Shown one piece after another: positions 56,079 to 64,000 of a DNA stretch of 64,000 bases. Location: contig NZ_JAPDHZ010000002.1 in the NCBI RefSeq assembly GCF_029525555.1, forward strand, positions 1,897,868 to 1,961,867, in the 5' to 3' direction. Position numbers and translations under genes: made by a program. Each line of letters starts with the position of its first letter. Position 1 is the stretch's first letter. This DNA comes from Cohnella ginsengisoli. GTDB taxonomy: Bacteria; Bacillota; Bacilli; Paenibacillales; Paenibacillaceae. Below the pieces are notes generated by a model, which saw only the letters and a list, made by a program, of their open reading frames with translations, had not been told where the DNA came from and searched no databases.

Positions 56079-57187
56079 CCGAATCCCTCCCCCCCGCTCG
56101 CGCCGGCGCCATTATCGCCGTAGCCTCTCTCGCGCGCGTCGCTGTCACGGTTATCGCGCTCGGCCAAGTCCGCGTCCGGTTTAACAACCTCGCCCGTCCC
56201 GGCGCCGGCCGCCGAATGCTCCGCATCGTGCAGCCAGCACAGCGCCCGGTGACCCTCGCCCAGCTCGAACAGCGGCGGGCGCTCCGTGCACTTGCCGAAG
56301 GCATGCGGACAGCGCTCGATGAACGGGCAGCCCGGCGGCGGATCCAGCAGATCCGGCGGCGTGCCCTCGATCGGCACGAGCCGCTCGCGCGTGCCGCCCC
56401 CGCGCTTCGGTACCGACTTCAGCAGCCCCTGCGTGTACGGATGGCCGGGGCGGTAGAAGATGTCTTCGACGGTGCCTTCCTCCATCACCATGCCGCCGTA
56501 CATGACGACGACCCGCGTGCACACTTGGGCGACAACGCCGAGATCGTGCGTGATCAGCACGATGCCCATGTTCGACTTCGCCTTGATATCCTTCAGCAGA
56601 TCGAGGATCTGCGCCTGGATCGTCACGTCCAGCGCCGTCGTCGGCTCGTCGGCGAGCAGCAGCTCGGGCTCGCAGGAGAGCGCCATGGCGATCATGACCC
56701 GCTGCCGCATGCCGCCGCTGAACTCGTGCGGATACTGCTCGAGACGGCGCTCCGGCTCGCTGATGCCGACCTCGCGCAGCTTGGCTGCCGCCTCCAGCCT
56801 CGCGGCTTCTTTGCCGAGTCCGCGGTGCCTGCGGATGACCTCGATCATCTGTGCGCCGATTTTTTTCACCGGATTGAGCGCCGTCATCGGATCCTGGAAC
56901 ACCATCGCGATCCGATTGCCCCGCAGCTTGCGCCAGCGGCTGTCCGACCGGCCCAGCAGACTCTCGCCGCGATAGCGGATATCGCCGCCGATCACGCGGC
57001 CGGGCGGACCGATCAGGCCCAGCGCCGCCTTTGCCGTCACGCTTTTGCCGCTGCCGGACTCGCCGACGATGCCGACCGTCTCGCCCGCGTCGACGTGAAG
57101 GCTCACGCCCCGCACCGCTTGGTTCTCCCCGCTCCGGGAGTAGAACGACACGCGGAGATCTTCCATTTCTAGCAGCCGTTCCGTCAT
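56051..57187 (-). CDS. oppD: oligopeptide/oligosaccharide ABC ATPase (OppD-like)
   Basis: About 378 residues. Walker [19 protein letters not shown]-loop [11 protein letters not shown], signature [15 protein letters not shown], Walker [19 protein letters not shown]-loop THDLGVVAQ, and the oligo_HPY end [13 protein letters not shown] with [17 protein letters not shown] low-complexity tail (~340-378) follows a run of seven G/C at 56089-56095. With one base fewer the gene would end at TAA overlapping the oppF ATG, probably the true end. AGGAGG precedes ATG 57187. A 200-base gap separates it from oppC. Confidence 0.92.
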   Translation of the reverse strand: MTERLLEMEDLRVSFYSRSGENQAVRGVSLHVDAGETVGIVGESGSGKSVTAKAALGLIGPPGRVIGGDIRYRGESLLGRSDSRWRKLRGNRIAMVFQDPMTALNPVKKIGAQMIEVIRRHRGLGKEAARLEAAAKLREVGISEPERRLEQYPHEFSGGMRQRVMIAMALSCEPELLLADEPTTALDVTIQAQILDLLKDIKAKSNMGIVLITHDLGVVAQVCTRVVVMYGGMVMEEGTVEDIFYRPGHPYTQGLLKSVPKRGGGTRERLVPIEGTPPDLLDPPPGCPFIERCPHAFGKCTERPPLFELGEGHRALCWLHDAEHSAAGAGTGEVVKPDADLAERDNRDSDARERGYGDNGAGASGGEGFGWITRPRRW

Positions 57188-57389
57188 GTCCCGTCCCCTC
57201 CTTTTCCATTGGATGATGCTTTGCCTTCTGCGTTTAACGAACCTGTAGTCCGCTAACCCTGCGCTAACCGCCATTTCGGCAAAATTACGGATCGCGTGTC
57301 CGAAACCCGCTTGCTTTGCCCTGATCTCGTGCGGCGTGGCGGCGAATCGGCTTCCCTTTACATACCGCAGCCTTGCCTAGCCCTCTCCC

Positions 57390-58235
57390 CTAGCGCTTCA
57401 CCAGCTTCGGCTCGAAGCCGACGCGCAGGATGTCGCCCAGCACGTTGAAGCTGAGCACCGTGAGCAGGATGAACAAGCCCGGGAACACCGCCAAGTAAGG
57501 CGCCTGCGCGATCAGACCCTGGGCGTTGTTCAGCATGCTGCCCCACGTCGCGTTCGGCGCCTGGACGCCGAAGCCGAGGAAGCTGAGCGACGACTCCATC
57601 ATGATCGCGGAGGCGATGTTGTTCGTCGCTCCGACGATGACGACCGGCATCAGGTTGGGCAGAATGTGTCTCCGGACGATGCCGAAGGTGCCTTGGCCCG
57701 ACGCGCGCGCATAAAGCACGTACTCCCGTTCCTTGAGCGACATCGTCTCCGCCCTGACGATCCGCGCGATGTTCATCCACATGAGGAGCGAGATGATGAT
57801 GATCAGGTTGCCGACGCTAGGCTTCAGGAACACGCTCAGCAGCAGCAGAATAAGAAAAGAAGGAATCGACATGACGACTTCGACGAGCCGCATGAGCAGG
57901 TTGTCGATCCATCCGCCGAAATAGCCGCTCGCGACGCCGACGACGACGCCGATCCCCGTCGCGAGGATCATCGACGCGAAGCCGACCGTCAGCGAGACGC
58001 GGCCGCCATACAGCGCTCTCGTAAAGTAATCGCGCCCATAGTCGTCCGTCCCGAACCAATGCGCGCCGCTCGGCGGTTTCAGTCGTTCGATCGCATTGAG
58101 CGCGTTCGGATCGTGCGGGGACAGGAAGGCCAGCGCGGCCGCGACCGTGAATAAGATGAGAATAACGATGCCTGCGATGCCGAATGCGCTCGACCGCAGC
58201 TCCTCCGCGACGCTTCGCCATTTGCTCCGGTTCAT
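57390..58235 (-). CDS. oppC: ABC permease (OppC-like)
   Basis: A 281-residue inner-membrane permease. The short N-terminal OppC_N segment (FGIAGIVILILFTVAAALAF) is followed by HWFGTDDYGRDYFTRALYGG, the EAA loop ARASGQGTFGIVRRHILPN, and the C-terminal SSLSFLGFGVQAPNATWG. The ending FNVLGDILRVGFEPKLVKR is typical. The ribosome binding site (GAGGTGA) overlaps the oppB stop, so translation is coupled. Confidence 0.93.
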   Translation of the reverse strand: MNRSKWRSVAEELRSSAFGIAGIVILILFTVAAALAFLSPHDPNALNAIERLKPPSGAHWFGTDDYGRDYFTRALYGGRVSLTVGFASMILATGIGVVVGVASGYFGGWIDNLLMRLVEVVMSIPSFLILLLLSVFLKPSVGNLIIIISLLMWMNIARIVRAETMSLKEREYVLYARASGQGTFGIVRRHILPNLMPVVIVGATNNIASAIMMESSLSFLGFGVQAPNATWGSMLNNAQGLIAQAPYLAVFPGLFILLTVLSFNVLGDILRVGFEPKLVKR

Positions 58236-58239
58236 GTGT

Positions 58240-59190
58240 TCACCTCTTCGAATTGATTCTCGGGTCCGCTACGCCGTACAGCAGATCCGCGGCCAGGTTG
58301 CCCAGGATGAGCATGATGGAGGAGAACAGCGTGATGCCCATGATGACGGGGTAATCCATGCCCCGAACCGCCGTCATGCCGAGCGAGCCGATGCCCGGCC
58401 AGGAGAACACCGTCTCCGTCACGATGGCGCCGGCGACCAGCTCGCCCATCGACATGCCGAGCAGCGTGATGATGGGCAGCAGCACGTGCTTCAATACGTG
58501 ACGCATCAGCACGATGCGCTTGGTCGAGCCGTACGCATACTGGATCTGCACGTAATCCTCGCGCAGCTGTCCGATCGTGCTGGACCGGATATAACGGACG
58601 TAGACCGCCAGGAAGCTGAACGCCAGCACGACGCAAGGCATGATCCCGTGCTTGAGTACGTCGAAGGCGCTGTTCACGCCAATCGTGCGCATGCCCATGC
58701 TCGGCAGCCAGTGCAGGTGGATGGAGAAATAATAGATCAGCAAAATGGCGAGCCAGAACAGCGGAACCGAGATTCCGACGTAGGCGACCAGGTTGACGAG
58801 CTTGTCGATCCAGCGGCCGCGGTTCGCGCCGGCCAGCAGACCGAGCGGGATCGCCAGCAGTACGGCGAGCGCAAGCGCGGCGCCCATCAGCCCCGCCGTG
58901 GCGGGCAAGCGATCCAGGATCTGCTCCGTCACCGGCTGATGGTTGACCAGCGAATAGCCGAGATTGCCGGTCACCGCTTCCTTGATCCACAAGAAGTACT
59001 GGATATAGGCCGGCTTGTCCAAGCCGAGATTGTGCCGGATGCGCTCGATGTCCTCGGCATGCATGTTCGGCGTGACGAACGACAGCACCGGATCGCCCGG
59101 CGCGAGCTTGATCATCGCGAAGCAGACGATCGAGACGAATATCAGCAGCGGTATCGTCTGCAAGAGCCTTCTAATTAAGAGTTGTCTCAT
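58240..59190 (-). CDS. oppB: ABC permease (OppB-like)
   Basis: A 316-residue permease. It starts MRQLLIRRLLQTIPLLIFVS with GDPVLSFVTPN, the OppB N-terminal pattern. The EAA loop is AYGSTKRIVLMRHVLKHVLL and the C-terminal block is TVFSWPGIGSLGMTAVRGMD, ending LYGVADPRINSKR. ATG 59190 has GGGGGAG 9 bases upstream. It forms the channel with OppC and follows oppA after a stem-loop. Confidence 0.93.
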   Translation of the reverse strand: MRQLLIRRLLQTIPLLIFVSIVCFAMIKLAPGDPVLSFVTPNMHAEDIERIRHNLGLDKPAYIQYFLWIKEAVTGNLGYSLVNHQPVTEQILDRLPATAGLMGAALALAVLLAIPLGLLAGANRGRWIDKLVNLVAYVGISVPLFWLAILLIYYFSIHLHWLPSMGMRTIGVNSAFDVLKHGIMPCVVLAFSFLAVYVRYIRSSTIGQLREDYVQIQYAYGSTKRIVLMRHVLKHVLLPIITLLGMSMGELVAGAIVTETVFSWPGIGSLGMTAVRGMDYPVIMGITLFSSIMLILGNLAADLLYGVADPRINSKR

Positions 59191-59216
59191 TCGGTACGCT
59201 CCCCCGGGATGGACGT

Positions 59217-59250
59217 ACAAAAAAATAAGCTGGCGAACCAGCTTATTTTC
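59217..59250 (-). terminator. stem-loop with T run between oppA and oppB (partial terminator)
   Basis: Minus-strand AAAATAAGCTGG / CCAGCTTATTTT, a perfect 12-bp stem with a 4-base loop, followed by seven T. It lies 26 bases after the oppA stop. It probably limits read-through so that the binding protein is made in excess. Confidence 0.85.
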
Positions 59251-59275
59251 TTGAACGCCCGGTATTCAACAGCGC

Positions 59276-60925
59276 TTATTTAAGGTAAAGCTTGGACGGG
59301 TCTTCGAAGATGACGACCGGCTTCAGCACGGCTTGGTCGAGTCCGCCATACTTTTTGTCGATGGCGACGATCGTCTTGGTGTAAGCGATCGGATAGATCG
59401 CCGCGTCTTCCGCGATGATCTTCTGAACGTCCTTGTAGATCGCTTCGCGCTTCGTCGCGTCGCCTTCGCCCGCGCCTTGCTTGAACAGGGTGTCTACTTG
59501 GGCATTGTTGTAGTGCGAGTAGTTGGACGAGCCGTCGGACGTGAACAGCATGCTGTACGCATCCGGATCGAAGCCCATGATGTAGCCCGTGATCGCCAGC
59601 TCATAGTCGGTCGCCTTCGGATCGATGAACTTCGCGACCCAAGCCGAGGAGTCCATGCTGTTCAGCTCGACCGCGATGCCGATGTCCTTCAGCTTCTGCT
59701 GCACGTAAAGGGAGATCGCTTCCTGCACTTTGTTGCCGCTTTGCACGATGAAGCGCAGCTTCAGGTTGCTCACGCCGGCCGCCTTCAGCAGTTCCTTCGC
59801 TTTGGCAACGTCGTTGTCGTAGGTCGGTACGTCGTTCGTCTGGTACAGCACGTCCGGCGTCAGGAACGAATGTGCCGGATCGGCATAATCGGCGGACGTA
59901 TACGCGACTTGGATCAGCTCTTCGCGATTGAGCGCGTAAGCGATCGCTTGGCGAACTTCTTTCTTGTTCAGCACGCCCGTGTCGCTGTTCTGGTTGAACA
60001 TCATGTAAGCCAGACGGCCTTCGCTGTAAGGCTGAATGTCGAAGTTGCCCGTCGCTTCGATCGTGGACACGTCCTGCGGATCGAGATACTTCACGTTGAT
60101 CTCGCCGTTTTGAAGCGCGAGGTTCGCGGCGTTCGTATCCTTCGCGATGCGGTACGTGATCGAATCGAGGTGCGGCTTGCCGCCGAAGTAGCCGTCGAAG
60201 CGCTCGAGCGTCAAGTATTCGCCGGTCTTATATTCTTTGAACTTGAACGCGCCGGAGCCGACAGGATTTTTGTTCTTGTCGCTCTTCTCGATGTTCGCTT
60301 CGTTTTCGAAGACATGCTTCGGAATCGGGAACACTTGCACGAGCGTCGCTTCGAAGCCCGGCGCGACCTGCGGCAGCTTGAGCTGAACCGTCGTGTCGTC
60401 GACCTTCGTCGCTTGGACCGGCTTGCCGCCGATGATGAAGTTGCCGCGCAGGAAGCTGTTCTGGGACTCGTCGAGGATCTTGTCGATCGTGAACACGACG
60501 TCGTCCGCCGTCAGCGGCTGGCCGTCATGCCAGGTGAGGCCGCTCTTCAGCTTCAGCGTATAAGTAAGCTTGTCCTCGGACAGATCGAGGCTGTCGGCCA
60601 AGTAGAACGTCTTCTTGCCGTTGTTCACTTGGAACAGCGGCGCGTAGAGCGCTTGGTCGATCGTCAGGCTGACGCGGTCGCCCGCGTAGTTCGGGTTCAG
60701 CACGACCGGGTCCGATGCGACTGCGACGATCAGGCTGCCGCCGTCTTTGGCTTCGCCGCTCGCCGCCGGCTGCGAGCCGGATGCCGAGGCGCTGGCGGAC
60801 GCCGTGCCCGAGGCGCTTGGAGAAGCGTTGTTCGCGTTGTTGTTGCCGGAGCACGCGCTTGCGAGCATGGTGAGCAGCGCAAGTACGACGATGCCGGAAA
60901 AGCGTTTTTTGTTGCGGTTAAGCAT
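59276..60925 (-). CDS. oppA: family 5 extracellular solute-binding lipoprotein (OppA-like)
   Basis: A 549-residue lipoprotein. Signal peptide MLNRNKKRFSGIVVLALL with lipobox SAC; a Ser/Ala linker (SPSASGTASASASASGSQPA) resembles that of the solute-binding protein at 28.3 kb. The SBP_bac_5 domain is complete: DPVVLNPNYAGDRVSLTIDQ, LTWHDGQPLTADDVVFTIDK, NPVGSGAFKFKEYKTGEYL, VRQAIAYALNREELIQVAYT, ending FEDPSKLYLK. GGAGG lies 9 bases before ATG 60925. Transcribed from the promoter at 61062-61090. Ligand: peptide or oligosaccharide. Confidence 0.93.
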   Translation of the reverse strand: MLNRNKKRFSGIVVLALLTMLASACSGNNNANNASPSASGTASASASASGSQPAASGEAKDGGSLIVAVASDPVVLNPNYAGDRVSLTIDQALYAPLFQVNNGKKTFYLADSLDLSEDKLTYTLKLKSGLTWHDGQPLTADDVVFTIDKILDESQNSFLRGNFIIGGKPVQATKVDDTTVQLKLPQVAPGFEATLVQVFPIPKHVFENEANIEKSDKNKNPVGSGAFKFKEYKTGEYLTLERFDGYFGGKPHLDSITYRIAKDTNAANLALQNGEINVKYLDPQDVSTIEATGNFDIQPYSEGRLAYMMFNQNSDTGVLNKKEVRQAIAYALNREELIQVAYTSADYADPAHSFLTPDVLYQTNDVPTYDNDVAKAKELLKAAGVSNLKLRFIVQSGNKVQEAISLYVQQKLKDIGIAVELNSMDSSAWVAKFIDPKATDYELAITGYIMGFDPDAYSMLFTSDGSSNYSHYNNAQVDTLFKQGAGEGDATKREAIYKDVQKIIAEDAAIYPIAYTKTIVAIDKKYGGLDQAVLKPVVIFEDPSKLYLK

Positions 60926-61061
60926 AGTTTCACCCTCCACCGTATCTCTGTATCTGTTTTTGTAACAGTTAATCCATACTACATCGGATTACTCGGCATT
61001 GCAAGGGGCATCCAAATAAAAATCTTGTCGATTTTTAGCCTAATTCATCGATAATCTTCAT

Positions 61062-61090
61062 ATTATATTCCTTAAACGACATACCGACAA
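61062..61090 (-). promoter_or_regulatory. sigma-A promoter of the opp operon
   Basis: Minus strand TTGTCG (61090-61085), exactly 17 bases, TATAAT (61067-61062). This gives a ~130-base leader before oppA. The rest of the 308-base gap 60926-61233 holds only this leader and the terminator of the mannosidase gene. Confidence 0.8.
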
Positions 61091-61175
61091 CTTAGCCATT
61101 CAAAATATGGTATGCCACGACAGCCTTGGAATTATGTACAAGCTACCGATCGGCGCCATTGCAGGGCGAAGCAAA

Positions 61176-61217
61176 GCAACAGGCTCCCTCGCGTTGCGGC
61201 AAGGGAGCCTGTTGCGC
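61176..61217 (-). terminator. hairpin terminator of the alpha-mannosidase gene
   Basis: Minus-strand stem GCAACAGGCTCCCT / AGGGAGCCTGTTGC with a short T-rich tail (TTTGCTT). Confidence 0.65.
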
Positions 61218-61233
61218 TGCGCTAAGCGATCCG

Positions 61234-64000
61234 TCAATCGCGCAGCCGAATCAGAAACGTCTTGATCTCGTAAGGCGCCAGCGCGAACAGCAGGGGCTCG
61301 CCGTCGTAGCGGAGCTCGCCGATCGGGCGCTCCAGCAGGTCGCATTCCTGCCACGAGGCGATCTCGCAGCCTAACGTCAGCGTCGCGACGCCGCGTCCGC
61401 CCGCATATTCATGCAGCCGGACGATCAGCGCGTCCTCGTCTTCCGCTTTTTTTGATCGCGTCGATGGCGATATGCTCCCCATCCGCGCGCAGCAGCGACT
61501 TGCCCGCGAACGCGCTCGCGCCCGGAACCGCCAGCAGCGGATTGTTGAGCGCCCATGCCGCCGTCGCCGTACCGCCGGCAGCCCAATCTCCTGCGTGCGG
61601 GTAAAGCGAATAAGTGAACAGATGCTCCCCCTGGTCGGCATTCGGATCGGGATCGATCGCGGATTTGATGAGCGACAGGCGGATGACATTGTCTTTAATG
61701 TCATGGCCGTACTTGCAATCGTTGAGCAGGCTGACGCCGTAGCCGCGCTCGGACAGATCGACCCACTGATGGCCGACGGTCTCGAATCGGGCGTGGTCCC
61801 AGCTCGTGTTCCAGTGCGTCGGACGCTTCACGTTGCCGAATTGGATGTCGTAAGTCGCCTCCGTGGCGCGAATCTCGACGGGAAAAGCAACCTTCAGCAG
61901 TTGCTGGCGCTCTTGCCAGTCCGCGCGCGTGACGAAGTCGATCCGCCTATCTTCCGCATAGACGATGAGACGCTGTTCGATGACGGACGCCCCGTACGCC
62001 CATTCGAATCGCAGAACGGCGCGCAGCGCGCCGCATTCGACGAGCTCGAGCTTCCGCAGATCCGTCACTTCGCGCTGCTTCTCCTGATAGAACAGGTCGA
62101 TGTCCCACGCTTCGAACATTTTCGGCTTGTCCTCGAAGACTTGCAGCTCGTTGGCGCGCGCGCCCTGAGGCAGCACCTCGCGCGACAAGCCGCGGTCGTA
62201 CAGGCGGACCAGCCGGCCGGCCCCGTCGAACGCCAGCTCATAATGAGGCGTCCGGAGCACGCCGTCCTCCCATGCGAACGCCTTGTCTCCCGCTACCGGC
62301 TCCGCTAACGGATCAAACCGCAGCGTCGCCGCCCCTGTGGCCGGCACGTTCTCCGCCAGCACGAGCCATTCGCTGCCGGTGTATTCCGACCGAAGCTGCC
62401 GTCCGTCCTCGGTTAGCCATGCTCCCTTCGAAGCTGCGCCTGCCGACGCCGGAATTTCGACCAGTTCGGTACGGTCGAACGCGGCGCCGTTATACACGCT
62501 GACGACAGCGCCGTCCGCCTGCCCGGCCAATCGCTCGGCCGCGGCCTGGATTGCTTCCCTGCCTAAGCGCTCCGCTTCCGCATACTCCTCCCTTGCATCC
62601 GCATAGACGGCGCCGATGGACGAGCCCGGGATGATATCGTGGAACTGGTTGCGCAAGATCGTCGTCCAGCCCTCGCGCAGCTCCTCCTTCGGATACGCCG
62701 ACCAATCGCCGCCGCCTACAATCGCGCTTAACGACTGCAGCCACTCCGCTTCGCGGTACATCAGCTCGAGCTTGCGGTTCATTCTTTTATTGTAGGCTTG
62801 GCTCGTATACGTGCCGCGGTGGTACTCGAGGTACAACTCCCCGTCCCACGTATGGACGTACCGATCCGTTCCTTCTACCGTTTCGTGCAGCTTGTCGAAA
62901 AAGTCTCCGGCCCGCCCCGGCACGATCTTGGGCAATCCGGGTATCTCGTCGAGCCGCCGCCGCATCTCCAGCATATGCCGGTTCACGCCTCCGCCTCCGT
63001 CCCCGTAGCCGTAAGACAGCAGAAGCTCGCGGTTGATATCCTTGTCGCGGTACGTGTCCCAGATCCCCTTGACGGTGAACGGCTCGATCTGGCCGTTGTA
63101 CGTGTACCACCAGACGTTAGGATCCGCGACCTCGGGCGTCGTGATGAAGTGCGTCAGTATTTCCGAGCCGTCGATGCCCCGCCACTTGAACGTATCGTGC
63201 GGCATCCGGTTGTACTGGTTCCAGCTGATCTTGGTCGTCATGAACGTCTTGATGCCGGACTTACGCAAAATCTGAGGCAGCGCCCAGCTGTAGCCGAACA
63301 CGTCGGGCAGCCACAGGTAATCGCATTCGACGTCGAACTCGTCGCGGAAAAAACGCGTGCCGTGCAGGATCTGCCGCACAAGCGACTCGCCGCTCGTCAG
63401 GTTGCAGTCCGCTTCGAGCCACATCGCGCCGCCGGCTTCCCAGCGCCCTTCCTTGACACGCTCGCGGATTTGCTCGTAGATCTCGGGGTAGTCCTTTTTT
63501 CAAGTAGGCGTACAGCTGGGGCTGCGTCTGGAGGAAGACGTACTCCGGATATTTCTCCATGAGGCGGAGGACGGTCGAAAACGACCGCGCCGACTTTTCC
63601 CGCGTATGCTTGAGCTGCCACAGCCAAGCGACGTCAATGTGGGTGTGCCCGATGGCGCGGACGGTTACCGGATGGCGCTTGTCCAGCTCGGATACAGCCG
63701 TGCGAAGCGCGTTCGCCGCCAGCTCAACCGAGGCATAGAAGTCGTCCGAGCCCGGGCGCGACCAATCGACGAGCAAAAAAAGCCCTGTCCGCAGCCGTCA
63801 ACAGGTCGTGCTTGGACGGATTGGATTCCTCCAGGATCTTGGCCGTCTCCAGCGCGGCGCGCCCCGTGAAGTACAGATCGTCGGCGGCGGCATCCAGTAC
63901 GGCAAGCTCGGCGCGCTTGAACTGATGCTCCTGATCGCGCGGACCTCCGCCGCCTTCGAGTCCCGACCACAGCCTGAAGACGAGCTCGATCTCGCTGCCG
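61234..64000 (-). CDS. GH38 alpha-mannosidase (5' end outside window; three frameshifts)
   Basis: About 920 residues are visible after joining frames; the start lies beyond the right edge. GH38 motifs: IGHTHIDVAWLWQLKHTREK (zinc His and Asp), then WLEADCNLTSGESLVRQ (its Asp is the nucleophile), CDYLWLPDVFGYSWALPQIL, and GYGDGGGGVNRHMLEM, followed by RNQFHDIIPGSSIGAVY. The C-terminal beta domains run to PYEIKTFLIRLRD. Frames change at A/T runs 63775-63781, 63495-63500 and 61447-61453, each equal to one extra base. It cleaves alpha-mannose from imported glycans. It may be co-regulated with, but not part of, the opp operon. Confidence 0.92.

Overview
The window looks like a chromosomal segment of a GC-rich, Gram-positive, spore-former-type bacterium of the family Paenibacillaceae (Cohnella/Paenibacillus-like). 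The evidence is strong AGGAGG ribosome binding sites, TTGACA/TATAAT promoters, an S-layer-homology (SLH) surface protein, LplB/CarB-type sugar permeases driven by a YesM/YesN-type two-component system, lipoprotein substrate-binding proteins with Ser/Ala linkers, and many glycoside hydrolases. The genus is inferred, not proven. No rRNA, tRNA, CRISPR array, prophage or insertion sequence was recognised.

Layout. 1-3.0 kb: a truncated secreted beta-propeller protein, a cupin protein, and an AHSA1/ArsR pair whose promoter carries a perfect 20-bp palindrome. 3.3-7.9 kb: a 1099-residue SLH protein with a duplicated N-terminal module, then an orphan ParB-like protein. 8.0-10.8 kb: a compact, AT-richer operon that looks like a peptide-modification (RiPP) locus. 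It has a 29-residue peptide, a stem-loop, an E1/ThiF-like adenylating enzyme with an N-terminal recognition domain, a PqqD-M50 fusion peptidase and a second, Cys-ending 24-residue peptide. There is no YcaO or radical-SAM enzyme, and I did not recognise it as a named system. 10.9-19.9 kb: AraC/alpha-L-fucosidase, MerR/aldo-keto reductase, CsaA, a pyruvyl transferase, an FMN reductase, a 19-copy minisatellite, a DUF559-like protein and a TetR regulator.

19.9-31.4 kb: a complete alpha-galactoside scavenging locus on the minus strand: sensor kinase, response regulator, ABC importer, GH97 and GH36. 31.7-42.3 kb: a TauE/MFS pair, two VOC proteins, and a sugar-catabolic set (aldolase, Gfo/Idh/MocA dehydrogenase, PfkB kinase, D-lyxose-isomerase-like cupin, DUF4432 epimerase, DeoR regulator) of unknown substrate. 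42.4-48.6 kb: glycolate oxidase subunits GlcF/GlcD, a FadR-type regulator with an atypical SDR, and a GH172/DUF2961 enzyme. 48.8-55.1 kb: an AraC regulator, glycerol-1-phosphate dehydrogenase, a decayed BceB-like permease, a polysaccharide deacetylase, a Uma2 protein and an unknown protein. 55.2-64 kb: a five-gene oligopeptide/oligosaccharide ABC importer (oppABCDF order) and the 3' part of a GH38 alpha-mannosidase that runs off the right edge.

Two window-wide patterns matter. First, about fifteen otherwise intact genes are broken by single-base frameshifts, almost all one EXTRA base in a homopolymer of 5-9 bases. I therefore read them as probable sequence errors and annotate the reconstructed genes, not pseudogenes. 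Second, four intergenic arrays of unrelated sequence (17.3, 34.5, 49.7 and, degraded, 55.0 kb) share a 51-bp period, and a fifth (38.4 kb) has a 52-bp period. This is a striking common spacing.
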